A stretch of 34,491 nt of DNA from a bacterium (GTDB taxonomy: Bacteria > Chloroflexota > Dormibacteria > Aeolococcales > Bog-877): NCBI GenBank assembly GCA_021827985.1, contig JAKATL010000030.1, forward strand, positions 1-34,491, written 5' to 3'. Both the position numbers and the translations under genes were made by a program. The notes under the pieces are model-generated. The model was not told the origin of the DNA. It searched no databases and was given only the letters and a program-made list of their open reading frames with translations. Shown in pieces: positions 9,094-19,702 of this stretch (the stretch's first letter is position 1; every line of letters begins with the position of its first letter).

Positions 9094-9573
9094 GTGGCGC
9101 CGCGGGTGGGGGATAGCGGCCTGACCCCTCTGCTCTGGACCCTTCTGGTCCTGGTCCACGTACTGGCCGCCAGCTTCTGGGTTGGGGGCCAGCTGATGCT
9201 GGTGGTCGTGGTCATGCCGGTGCTGCGGAGAAGCGGGTCGCCAACCCTGGTGCGAGAGCTGGCCAGCGCTGCCGGACGCCGCTTCGCGGCGGTGACCAAC
9301 TGGGTTCTGCTACCGGTGCTGGTGGTCAGTGGGATCGTCCTGGCGGCGCTGAACGGGGTGCGTCCCGCCAACCTCACCACCACCCCCTTCGGCCGGGTCC
9401 TACTGGTGAAGGCGGGGCTGGTGGCGGCGGTGTTCGCCCTGGCCGCGGTCCACGGGGCTGCGGCCGTGCGGATGAGCCCACGTCGGATCCGACTTCTGGC
9501 CTCCCTGACGCTGCTGGTGTCGCTCGCCATCCTGGGCCTGGGCTCTGCCCTCGCGGTCCTGCCCGGCCCCTGA
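9094..9573 (+). CDS. CopD-like four-helix membrane protein
   Basis: This 159-residue integral membrane protein has about four transmembrane helices (roughly 13-38, 70-90, 108-128, 134-156). The first helix has LVHVLAASFWVGGQLML, a pattern shared with CopD-type copper-resistance and related DUF membrane proteins, where the conserved His in helix 1 may bind heme or metal. H125 lies in helix 3 (AAVHGAAAVRM). GTG at 9094 directly follows the previous stop. It is the last gene of the operon, converging on the NDH-2 gene with 17 nt between stops. The specific function is unknown. Confidence 0.7.
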   Translation: MAPRVGDSGLTPLLWTLLVLVHVLAASFWVGGQLMLVVVVMPVLRRSGSPTLVRELASAAGRRFAAVTNWVLLPVLVVSGIVLAALNGVRPANLTTTPFGRVLLVKAGLVAAVFALAAVHGAAAVRMSPRRIRLLASLTLLVSLAILGLGSALAVLPGP

Positions 9574-9590
9574 CCAGTCGCCCACCAGCC

Positions 9591-10856
9591 TCAGCCGGGC
9601 GCTGGGGGGATGAGCCCGGCGGCGCGCCGCCAGGCGACGTAGTGCCAGGTCCAGTTGAGCAGGACCGAGAACCGGTTGCGTACTCCGAGCAGCTCCACCA
9701 GATGCAGCCCCAGCCAGGCCAGCCAGGCTGTGGTGCCGGTGAGACGCAACCCGCCCCGGAGCTCCGCCACCGCCGCCCGCCGACCGATCGTGGCCATCAC
9801 CCCGCGGTCCCGGTAGATGAACGGCTGGGGCTCGAGGCCACGGGCGATCCTGGAGAGCTGCCGGGCCGCGTGCCGACCGGCCTGGATCGCCGGCTGGGCC
9901 AGCTGTGGAAGTTCCGAGGCGGCCCCACGCGCCCCGGCCACGTCCCCCAGTGCGAAGGCCTCGGGATGGTCGGGCAGCTGTAGGGAGGGGGTCACCACCA
10001 GCCGTCCAGAAGCGGTGCGGGGAAGGCCCCGCAGCATAGGGATGTCCGGAACCTCCACGCCGGCCGCCCAGACCAGAAGGTCCGCCGGTCTGGGCCCGGA
10101 ATCCACCAAGACGGCCCCCTCCCGCACCTCCCGAACAGCGCTGCTCGTCAGGACTAAGACCCGGCGGCGCCGCAGCTCGCTCTGCGCGTACCGAGAGAGC
10201 CGGGGATGAAATCCGGGCAGCAGCCCGGGGGTAGCCTCCAGGAGCTCGATGCTGACGTCTTGCGCTCGCAGCTCCGGATAGTCCCTCCCCGTGAGCAGGT
10301 CACGTAGCTCCGCCAGCGCACCGGCGGTCTCCACGCCCGTGGGCCCGCCGCCCACGACCACCACCCGCATCCGCAACGGGCCGGGCCCGCTTGCGACCGC
10401 ACGCTCCAGCTCGGCCACCAGCCGGGTTCTCAGGCGGGCGGCGTCGCTCAGGGTGTGCAGCGGCAGGCCGTGGTTTTCCGCTCCCGGCACGCCGTAGAAC
10501 CTGGGGACGGCTCCGGTGGCGAGCATCAGGTGGTCGTAGCCGATCGCCCGCCCCCCCTCCAAGGTGATCTTCCCACCGTCCCAGTCGATGGCCACCACAC
10601 GCCCCTGCACGAACCGACCCCGGCCCATCCAGCGCAGCAGACTGCGGACCGGGAAGGCGACGTCCTCGACGTTCAGTCCGCCGGTCGCCACCTGGTACAG
10701 GAGGGGCTGGAAGGTGGTGTACGGCTGGCGGTCCACCAGCAACGCGGTCCAGCCCATCCTGGCGAACTCCGCCATCGCTGCCAGGCCAGCAAAGCCGGCC
10801 CCCACCACCACCACGCGCGGGGTTGGTCCAGGACCGGGTGAGCGCACCGCCACCAC
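9591..10856 (-). CDS. Type II NADH:quinone oxidoreductase (NDH-2)
   Basis: This 421-residue single-subunit, non-proton-pumping NADH dehydrogenase transfers electrons from NADH via FAD to membrane quinone. An FAD-binding GAGFAGLAA motif is near residue 20, and a second dinucleotide motif GGGPTGVETAGALAEL binds NADH. ALGDVAG precedes the quinone-site motif AQPAIQAG (AQxAxQ). The C-terminal region contains amphipathic segments for peripheral membrane attachment. GTG at 10856 lies 1 nt after the TAG of the upstream heme-copper-like gene, so the two are co-transcribed and probably translationally coupled. The open frame extends to 11309 but overlaps that gene. It is a plausible electron donor to quinol-dependent NarGHI. 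Confidence 0.9.
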   Translation of the reverse strand: MVAVRSPGPGPTPRVVVVGAGFAGLAAMAEFARMGWTALLVDRQPYTTFQPLLYQVATGGLNVEDVAFPVRSLLRWMGRGRFVQGRVVAIDWDGGKITLEGGRAIGYDHLMLATGAVPRFYGVPGAENHGLPLHTLSDAARLRTRLVAELERAVASGPGPLRMRVVVVGGGPTGVETAGALAELRDLLTGRDYPELRAQDVSIELLEATPGLLPGFHPRLSRYAQSELRRRRVLVLTSSAVREVREGAVLVDSGPRPADLLVWAAGVEVPDIPMLRGLPRTASGRLVVTPSLQLPDHPEAFALGDVAGARGAASELPQLAQPAIQAGRHAARQLSRIARGLEPQPFIYRDRGVMATIGRRAAVAELRGGLRLTGTTAWLAWLGLHLVELLGVRNRFSVLLNWTWHYVAWRRAAGLIPPAPG

Positions 10857-10857
10857 T

Positions 10858-12177
10858 CTAAGGTGCCGGTGATGGGGGGGACATGACCGAGTGATCTGTG
10901 AGTGGGGCGCGGCGGCGCAGGTGCGGAGCCGCCCCGGTGGGCAGCAGGGTTCGTCGCAGCGCCACCAGTCCCACCAGGGCCCCGGCGGCGTACACCAGCC
11001 CCCCGACCTCCACCGGCACCACCACCCCGACCACCAGACCGAAGAGCGTGGTGACATATCCGGCGGTGAGTAGGAAAAGGCTCGCCCACCCGAGGCGCTC
11101 GTTGACCAGATCCTGGAGTAGGGGCGGAGGTGTCGGCCCCGGCGACTTGGCGTAGCGATGCACCCAGGTAAGGAATGGGAGGATCTTCTGGTACCGGCCA
11201 GCGATGGCGAAGCCGAATCCGCCCATGATGGCCGCGTAGCCGTAGGCAACGAAGAGGTGGGGCGAGGGACTGGCTCCCCGGGTGAGGGTGACCCCGAGGG
11301 CGGCGGCAAGAAGCAGGGAGAGCAGGCTCACCGCGATGTGGGCCTGCTCCACCGAGATCCGGCGCCGGCGCCGGCCCATCCACATCTGGGTCAGGTCGGC
11401 AGCGAAGAGGAGCACGGCCACGGCCAGGACAGCAGCGGCGCCAGTGACCTCCGCGCTGTCTGGCCAGAGGAGCAGGCCCAGCACCAGCGCCACCAAGGCT
11501 CCGTTCCAGAGGCCGAGCAGCGCGTGGGCGGTCCGCCAGCTGCGGCGGTGCGCGAGGGCGAAGAGCTCCATCAGCTTATACGAGACGCCCACCAGGGTGC
11601 AGCCCAGCCAGCCCACCAGCCCGGCGTGCACGTGGGCCGCCAGCAGGTTGGGGGTGATGGGAAACCACTGGAACTGCCAGTCCATGACCCAGGTCAGACC
11701 GAAGCCGATGGTGACCAGCAGCCAGCCCAGCCCGCAGAGGACGAACAGGCCCATAGGGTGGCGGACCCGGACCGTGCGATAAGTGAGAGCCAGGACGGTG
11801 GCGAAGACCAGGATCCCGACCACTGCAAGGCTTCCGAACCCCGCCACTCCCGGGGTCCAGTCGAAGTAGAAGCTGGGCACGAAGCCGGCCACTCCGGTGG
11901 TGTAGACGAAGTAGTTCCAGCGCGCCAGCCGAGGGGCTGCCGGGGAGGCCTGGAGGGCCACCGGGAAGAGCTGGTACAGAGCCCCCATCAGGGTCATGGT
12001 GATCCAGCCGAGGACCACGAGGTGAGTCAGCGCGAACACCTTCGGGTCGTCGAAGCCGGCGACCAGATGGGGTGCCAGAAATGCGACCCCGACGGCGGCC
12101 AGTAGCCACGCTGCCATCCCCGTGGCCAGATAGCGAAGTGGGACGCTGATCTCCGGAGAACGCTGCGGGCGGATCAC
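10858..12177 (-). CDS. Heme-copper-oxidase subunit I-like polytopic membrane protein
   Basis: This 439-residue protein has about 11-12 hydrophobic helices. It resembles short CcoN/NorB-like proteins found near denitrification genes: THLVVLGWITMTLMGALYQL in helix 2 (H52, the heme-ligand position) and AAHVHAGLVGW (H182, H184). H210 and H218 follow. The complete oxidase ligand set cannot be confirmed, so activity as oxidase or NO reductase is unproven. An NnrS-like or non-catalytic heme protein is an alternative. The start is GTG at 12177. It is co-transcribed with NDH-2, and a dyad operator like that upstream of narG lies 9-36 nt before the start, supporting a role in the nitrate/NO regulon. 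Confidence 0.7.
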   Translation of the reverse strand: MIRPQRSPEISVPLRYLATGMAAWLLAAVGVAFLAPHLVAGFDDPKVFALTHLVVLGWITMTLMGALYQLFPVALQASPAAPRLARWNYFVYTTGVAGFVPSFYFDWTPGVAGFGSLAVVGILVFATVLALTYRTVRVRHPMGLFVLCGLGWLLVTIGFGLTWVMDWQFQWFPITPNLLAAHVHAGLVGWLGCTLVGVSYKLMELFALAHRRSWRTAHALLGLWNGALVALVLGLLLWPDSAEVTGAAAVLAVAVLLFAADLTQMWMGRRRRRISVEQAHIAVSLLSLLLAAALGVTLTRGASPSPHLFVAYGYAAIMGGFGFAIAGRYQKILPFLTWVHRYAKSPGPTPPPLLQDLVNERLGWASLFLLTAGYVTTLFGLVVGVVVPVEVGGLVYAAGALVGLVALRRTLLPTGAAPHLRRRAPLTDHSVMSPPSPAP

Positions 12178-12185
12178 CGACCAGC

Positions 12186-12213
12186 CTTTATCACAATGTC
12201 TATAGTGTAATTA
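12186..12213 (-). promoter_or_regulatory. Dyad operator/promoter of the heme-copper-like gene (site 2 of 3)
   Basis: On the plus strand CTTTATCAC and GTGTAATTA flank exactly 10 nt. On the minus strand the gene-proximal half is GTGATAAAG, containing GATAAA as a possible -10 ending 9 nt before the GTG at 12177. The CAC-N10-GTG core and T/A-rich flanks match sites 4848-4876 and 33048-33074. It is a clear AT-rich island in a GC-rich window. Confidence 0.5.
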
Positions 12214-12815
12214 TTCCATGGAGTCTGCGCCCGCGGTCCCACGGTCCACGATCCATCGCGTCGCAGGGGCTGAGGCCCGGCGGCGAACTCAGGACCGGAG
12301 AGGTTGGGGAGCCGGGCTCAGCCGGTATGGTTCGGGGTGAGGCCTGAGACCACGGCCCACCCGCCCGGAACCTGGGCTTCGCCACCGATGACGCCCGCGC
12401 ACGGTCGCGGTGAGCGGGCGGCAGGGGAGCAGCTACGCGTGCACCCACTCTCCGTCCCCACTCGGGCCCATTCTCCCGGTACGCCACCTGATCGCTCCGG
12501 GCCCCGATCACCCGATCCCAGCTGGTTCGGGCGGGACTCGGGCTCCCCGGCCCTGCCCAGAATGACGTCCGGCCTTCCCGGCTGGTAGCCCGACCACGCT
12601 CGGCGACCAGGCCAAGCCGGTCCCCGGCTCCCCGCAGGTGCAGGTCGACCGTGAGCCCGTCGTCCACACCCACGGCGATGACCGTACGTTCCGAGCATGC
12701 GAGGGGGTGGAGCCCAGCCGCCGCCAGCTCCGACTGATGTCAGGATCAGGGAAGCCGCCCCTCAGGAGGGACGGCCAGCCCGGCCACCTCGGGTGGCGGC
12801 AGCGAGCTGGACCGG
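12214..12815. other. About 600 bp with no recognisable gene
   Basis: Open frames on both strands exist (a 157-codon frame on the minus strand at 12200-12673 and shorter ones), but their translations are Pro/Arg/Gly-rich, show no family motifs and lack ribosome-binding sites. No tRNA, riboswitch or RNase P signature was found. A small hairpin GCCACC-TCG-GGTGGC is at 12783-12797. It may be a degraded gene or a structured spacer. Confidence 0.5.
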
Positions 12816-12832
12816 TCAGTCATGACTGGCCG
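12811..12832 (-). terminator. Near-perfect dyad over the end of the adenosyltransferase gene
   Basis: CCGGTCAGTCA and TGACTGGCCGG form an 11-bp inverted repeat with one mismatch and no loop, spanning the TGA at 12816-12818. There is no T-run. It could be a GC-rich terminator for the long minus-strand operon that ends here; a protein-binding site is an alternative. Confidence 0.4.
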
Positions 12833-13367
12833 GCTCCTCTGCACCGCCGGCAGCGGATCGGGCCATGACGTAGAGCAGGTCGGAGAGGCGGTTGAGGTAG
12901 GCAATCACCTCCGGCGCCACCACCTTCCCGGACTCCAGGACCTGGACCGCCTGACGCTCGGCGCGGCGAACCGCGGTCCGCGCCAGGTCCAGCAGTGCCG
13001 ACTCGCAGTTGGCCCCGCTCACGACGAAGACCGGCCGCAGCGGGTGTAGGGCCACGATGGCGTCGATCCAGGTCTCCAGCCCGCCGGTCATCTCCGCGGT
13101 GACCCGGGTCAGGCCGGCCCGGAGCCGGCGGCGCTGTCGGGGATTACAGCCCAGGTCAGCCGCGACCACGAACAGCTCACGCTGAAGTTGCAGGATCTGC
13201 TCGGCATCGGCACCGGCGGGGGAAGCAGCGCGGGCGGCTCCCAGGGTCGCCTGGGCCTCATCGATCGCGCCCAGGGCAGCGATCAGCCCGTCTCCCTTGG
13301 ACACCCGGCCTCCGAAGAGCAACCCGGTGCTGCCGTCGTCGCCCAGTCGTGTGTACACCCGGGTCAC
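12816..13367 (-). CDS. ATP:cob(I)alamin adenosyltransferase, PduO type
   Basis: This 183-residue cytosolic enzyme transfers the adenosyl group of ATP to cob(I)alamin to form adenosylcobalamin. The N-terminal ATP-binding motif TRLGDDGSTGLLFGGRVSK is present (residues 6-24), as is the C-terminal helix bundle with LLDLARTAVRRAERQAV (around 125-141) and LNRLSDLLYVMAR. These are the signature elements of PduO/MMAB-type trimers. GTG at 13367 overlaps the TGA of the upstream flavin reductase (GTGA), so the two are coupled. The reductase may supply the cob(I)alamin, which is inference. No B12-dependent enzyme is in the window. Confidence 0.92.
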   Translation of the reverse strand: MTRVYTRLGDDGSTGLLFGGRVSKGDGLIAALGAIDEAQATLGAARAASPAGADAEQILQLQRELFVVAADLGCNPRQRRRLRAGLTRVTAEMTGGLETWIDAIVALHPLRPVFVVSGANCESALLDLARTAVRRAERQAVQVLESGKVVAPEVIAYLNRLSDLLYVMARSAAGGAEEPASHD

Positions 13368-14356
13368 GTCAGGGCTCCTCCCCAGGGCTTCGGATCTGAG
13401 ACGAAGGCCTCGGTGTGGATGCGGGCCAGGTCAGCGCCGAGGGCCAGCGCCGCTGTCGCGCAGGCGTCGACGAATCCCTCTGGGCCGGCGGCGAATACCG
13501 AGACCGCGGCCAGGGAGTGCACCAGCCCCGGCAGGAGAGCCGGCAGCCGGCCCCGCGGAGGGTCACCTGGGCCCCTGGTCAGGGTCCGGATGAAGCGGAA
13601 GCGGGGATATTCGCGCTGCCACGCTTGGAGACGGTCGCCGGCCAGGATGTCCGCCTCACCACGGACTGAGAGGAGCAGGGTGAGGGGTAGGTTGCGGGGG
13701 TAGGCGAGGGCCTCCTCTACCAGGGCCAGGATCGGCGCCACCCCGACCCCCCCGGCGAGGTACAGGACCTCCGGGACATCCCGGGGGCCGGGGAGGAAAT
13801 CGCCGAAGGGCCCGTCAACCACGACCCGGTCACCGACCGCCAGCCGCCGGCAGATCCACCTGCTGCCCTGGCCGGCGGGCACCTCGGTGACCAGGAGGCT
13901 CAGGGTACCGTCGGGCCGCGGCCGACTGGTCAGGGAGTAGGAGCGCGGCAGGATCTCCCCCTCAGGGTCCGAGAGCAGCAGGTACTGGCCGGGAACGAAC
14001 TGCAGCGGCTTGGCCAGCGGGACCAGGCGGAGCTCGACGCTGCGAGAGTTCAAGGCTCGCCGCTGGGCGACCCGGAAGTCCAGGTCGTACTGGACCGGGT
14101 ATCGGGCGGCGGCCCTCGGGGGACGGTCGGATGCCGCCGGGGTGGGCGGCGAGGTGCGTTCCCCTCCCGGCGCCCCCGGGCCTTCGCAACCCTGGTGCGC
14201 CGCGGACGGATGTCGTCCGGAACGACCCCGCAGGAGCTGGCCGGACTGGCCGGGGTCGTGCGGGGTGGAGCGCTCCTGGGTGACCCTGGCCCCGCACCGG
14301 CCCGACGAAGTGCTCGAGCCGGGGGGCACCGACGGGGGGCGCATGCGGCCCGACAT
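13364..14356 (-). CDS. FAD/NAD(P)-binding ferredoxin reductase-type oxidoreductase
   Basis: This 330-residue protein has residues about 90-180 as the FAD-binding barrel, with RSYSLTS, and about 190-320 as the NAD(P) lobe, with GGVGVAPILALVEEAL and FAAGPEGFVDACATAAL. It lacks a 2Fe-2S domain, so it is a free FNR-like reductase of the phenol hydroxylase/flavodoxin reductase group. The first ~85 residues are Pro/Gly/Ser/Arg-rich and look disordered, which is odd for the family. They are retained because ATG 14356 overlaps the preceding TGA (TGATG) and no closer start codon exists. Coupling to the cobalamin adenosyltransferase suggests cob(II)alamin or flavodoxin reduction; other partners are possible. 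Confidence 0.85.
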   Translation of the reverse strand: MSGRMRPPSVPPGSSTSSGRCGARVTQERSTPHDPGQSGQLLRGRSGRHPSAAHQGCEGPGAPGGERTSPPTPAASDRPPRAAARYPVQYDLDFRVAQRRALNSRSVELRLVPLAKPLQFVPGQYLLLSDPEGEILPRSYSLTSRPRPDGTLSLLVTEVPAGQGSRWICRRLAVGDRVVVDGPFGDFLPGPRDVPEVLYLAGGVGVAPILALVEEALAYPRNLPLTLLLSVRGEADILAGDRLQAWQREYPRFRFIRTLTRGPGDPPRGRLPALLPGLVHSLAAVSVFAAGPEGFVDACATAALALGADLARIHTEAFVSDPKPWGGALT

Positions 14357-14853
14357 CAGCTCCCGACCCCCGGCCCGGGATCCCCCCGGGTACGGTCGTC
14401 GCGGTGGGCCCGGGCCCGACGACAGAAGGAGGGTGGATCTTGGAGCTCGGCCTCGTCGCGGCAGCTGAGGCAGCGGCTGATAACCCCACGGCTGGTCAGG
14501 ACGCCCACCCGACTGTGCGCTCCGCACAGGGTGCAGTCACCAAGGCAGGCGCCCAGCACCTTGGCGGGAGCGGACCAACTGCCGGCGGTCGGGGATGAAG
14601 GCGCCTCTCGCGCTGCCTGGTCAGCGGCCTTCTCCGAGGCGGGAAGGTCGAGGGGGCAATCCAGGCGGTACCCCGCTCCGTTCTGGGCCCAGCAGAGCAC
14701 ACTCCACTCGGACCAGAAGCGCTCCAGGAAGCTGCGGTGGAAGCGGCGGCGGCAGCGCGGGCAGGTGAACAGACCGCGCTCCGAGGTGGCGGAGCTCTCC
14801 CCGGCGGCCTCTGGTGAGGCGCCGGCCGCATCAGCCACGGTCCACTTCCCCAC
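14356..14853 (-). CDS. Cys-rich zinc-ribbon protein
   Basis: This is about 165 residues with ten cysteines in two groups: C31-x2-C34 ... C54 ... C66, then C103, C107-x2-C110-x17-C128-x2-C131 and C144. The C107/110/128/131 set is a classic zinc ribbon. No named family was recognised. The stop overlaps the reductase ATG (TGATG), supporting a real gene. The start is uncertain: GTG 14853 is used because the sequence before it is low-complexity. GTG 15030, only 6 nt after the aconitase stop, would give 224 residues. If 14853 is right, the 183 nt between 14854 and 15036 hold nothing recognisable. Confidence 0.6.
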   Translation of the reverse strand: MGKWTVADAAGASPEAAGESSATSERGLFTCPRCRRRFHRSFLERFWSEWSVLCWAQNGAGYRLDCPLDLPASEKAADQAAREAPSSPTAGSWSAPAKVLGACLGDCTLCGAHSRVGVLTSRGVISRCLSCRDEAELQDPPSFCRRARAHRDDRTRGDPGPGVGS

Positions 14854-15036
14854 CCGGACTACCTGCCGATCGGAGGTGCCGACCTCCGGCGTGGTCGGAG
14901 GCGCGAGTGAAGCGCACGCGTGACCGCTCGGCCGCGGTGCCACCTCCGGGCCAGGGATGCACGTGGGTCGAGGGAGAGGGCATGGGGTGCACGTCCACAG
15001 CGGCTGCCGCGCCCCAGAGCACGGGCGCACTCGAAC

Positions 15037-17891
<2,855 letters not shown>

Positions 17892-17895
<4 letters not shown>

Positions 17896-18962
17896 GGCGC
17901 CCCCTCCGTCGGCATCAGGGAGGCGAGGGCTGCCCCTCCGCTCCGGGCAGACCGACCCGGGCGGTCCCAGCTCACGCCGCTTGCCTCCAGCCCCGACAGG
18001 AGGAGGTGGAAGTAGACCAGCCCGGCATAGGGGCTCCAGCTCCGGCTCAGTTCTACGACATCCCCGTAGTCCGGTCGCTCCGGCAGGTGGAAATGGCGGC
18101 GCAGGGAGTTCTGGGCTCCGACGTCGTCGCCGGGAAGGATCCTCCAGCGACCCAGGCCGCGAAGCATGACGTACTGAGCGCTCCAGCGCCCGATCCCCGG
18201 CAGGGAGCGGAGCCGATCCTCGAGCTCCGAGTCGCTGAGGGGGCGCAGAGCCGCCAGATCGAAGTCCGGTCCCGTCAGCGCGCGGGCGCAGGCCACCAGC
18301 GCCCGCGACTTCGCCCCGCTCAAGCCCAGCGCGCGCAGCGACTCCCAATTCGCCTCGGCCACCCGCTCCACCGCTGGGGCCCCGGGCCCCCACCCCTCGA
18401 TGGCCGCCGGCAGCCGGGAACCGAACCGCTCGGAGAGGCGGTTCAGCAGGTGAATGCCCACCGTCAGGCTGACCTGCTGGCAGACCACGGCGTTGACCAC
18501 GGCCTCGAAGAGGCTGGGGAACCGGGGTGGGCGCAGACCACGGAAGCGTATCGCCAGCTCCTCCAGCCAGGGGTCCTTGCGGGCCCGGTAGAAGCCCGAC
18601 AGCTCTTGGTCCAGGCCCAGGGTCCGCTCCGCCCAGGCAATGGCCTGGTGCAGCGTCCCATCGGTGACCGCGGAGGCCGGGCCCTTGACGGCCAGGTCGA
18701 GCCGGCCTCCGCGCTGCGCGACCGCCACGCCGATGGGACCGGCGTCCAGATCGAGGATCCGCCGGTACCACCCCCCAGCGAAGGCGTCGACCTGGTTGTG
18801 CGCCCGGCGGCGCAGAGCCCACACGGTGAGATCGAGGCGGAAGGGTCCCTTCGCGCGCGGGGCCAGGCTGGCCCCGGTCGTGGTTGCCGACCCGTGGCCG
18901 CCGCCCGCTCCGCGGTCTCCCGGGTACCGCTGCAGCGAGATGACGGAAGCCGCCTTCGTCAT
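17892..18962 (-). CDS. AlkA-like DNA-3-methyladenine glycosylase (HhH-GPD)
   Basis: This 356-residue protein has an N-terminal AlkA-like beta domain (about 40-130). Its central and C-terminal helices contain the HhH-GPD core: LRSLPGIGRWSAQYVMLRGLG (helix-hairpin-helix) followed by ILPGDDVG, whose aspartates include the catalytic base. NAVVCQQVSLTVG is the conserved helix before it. It excises alkylated purines from DNA, starting base-excision repair. Residues 1-40 are probably flexible. ATG 18962 lies 3 nt after the preceding AhpD-like stop, and the 3' end overlaps acnA by 4 nt. No Ada-type methyl-acceptor domain is fused. Confidence 0.9.
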
Positions 18963-18965
18963 CGG

Positions 18966-19505
18966 TCAACCGCCGCGGGTGTAGCTGCCCACCGGAGTGC
19001 GGAAGCCGACCGCCAGCCGGTTCCAGCCGTTGATGGCGACGACCGCGAGGGTGAGCGCCACCAGCTCCGGGGCCGAGAAGGCGGCCTGGACCTCCTGGAA
19101 CTCCTGGTCGGGAGCGTTGGTCTGGGGCAAGAGGGTCAGGGCCTCGCACCAGGAGAGCGCCGCCCGCTCCCGAGGGGAGTAGCAGGGGGCCTCCCGCCAG
19201 GCCGCCAGCAGGTGGAGACACTGAGGCTCCACCCCGACCGCGACCGCGTCCTTGGAATGCATGTCGAGGCAGTAGCCGCACCCGTTGAGCTGGGAGGCTC
19301 GCATCTTCACCAGCTCCAGCAGCTCCGGCTCCAGGGCGGAGGACCGGACCGCCCGCTCCAGCCCCGCCATCGCCTCCACTGCCGCCGGATACACCCTGCC
19401 GTAATCCAGGCGCGCGCCCACCTGGCCTGGGGTCGCCAGGCGGTCCGCTGGTTCCCGTGGGGCCTCGAATGGTGCCGCGGGACGGGCCTCTGGTCGCCGC
19501 TTCAT
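18966..19505 (-). CDS. Carboxymuconolactone decarboxylase-family (AhpD-like) protein
   Basis: This 179-residue protein has the AhpD/CMD signature CGYCLDMHSKDA (CxxC-x3-H), followed by QCLHLLAAWREAPCYSPRERAALSWCEALT, as in alkylhydroperoxidase-like proteins. The CxxC is a redox pair for peroxide or dihydrolipoyl-linked reduction. ATG 19505 overlaps the stop of the small Cys protein upstream (ATGA), so longer in-frame extensions are rejected. It is followed after 3 nt by the AlkA-like gene. A role in oxidative defence is likely from family membership; the substrate is unknown. Confidence 0.9.
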   Translation of the reverse strand: MKRRPEARPAAPFEAPREPADRLATPGQVGARLDYGRVYPAAVEAMAGLERAVRSSALEPELLELVKMRASQLNGCGYCLDMHSKDAVAVGVEPQCLHLLAAWREAPCYSPRERAALSWCEALTLLPQTNAPDQEFQEVQAAFSAPELVALTLAVVAINGWNRLAVGFRTPVGSYTRGG

Positions 19506-19702
19506 TCCCAGCCCTCCCTCGGGCACCGGGGCCGATGGCCGCCTGTCAACACCGCTCCGCAAGCCGGGCAGAGCAGGTCGGCCCAGCACGCAGGGTCGCC
19601 CCCCTCCAGCTGCTCCTCCCGGCTGCTCCCGGATTCCCGCCGGGCCTCCGCGCCTCCGCCCGGGCCCGCCTCCTTCGCCCCCAGCCGCTCGGTCGGCGCC
19701 AT
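19502..19702 (-). CDS. Tiny Cys-rich (zinc-ribbon-like) protein
   Basis: This is a 66-residue protein. The first ~35 residues are charged and Gly-rich; the end holds C39, C45-x2-C48 (CPAC), H56 and C60, a compact metal-binding arrangement. No family was recognised. Its ATG overlaps the transaldolase TGA (TGATG) and its TGA overlaps the next ATG (ATGA). Coupling on both sides is strong evidence that it is translated. The start codon lies in the loop of a 6-bp hairpin (GTCGGC/GCCGAC, 19692-19710). Confidence 0.6.
   Translation of the reverse strand: MAPTERLGAKEAGPGGGAEARRESGSSREEQLEGGDPACWADLLCPACGAVLTGGHRPRCPREGWE

Noticed and set aside
12200..12673. 157-codon minus-strand open frame
   Set aside because: Arg/Pro/Gly-rich, no motif, no ribosome-binding site, and it overlaps the regulatory region of the heme-copper-like gene.
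12741..12760. GTCAGGATCAGGGAAGCC-like sequence resembling pieces of a cobalamin riboswitch
   Set aside because: The pieces are in the wrong order and downstream of the cobalamin gene, which is on the other strand.
17896..19281. N-terminal extension of the aconitase frame
   Set aside because: Runs antiparallel in register through the AlkA and AhpD-like genes; the GTGA overlap at 17892-17895 marks the real start.
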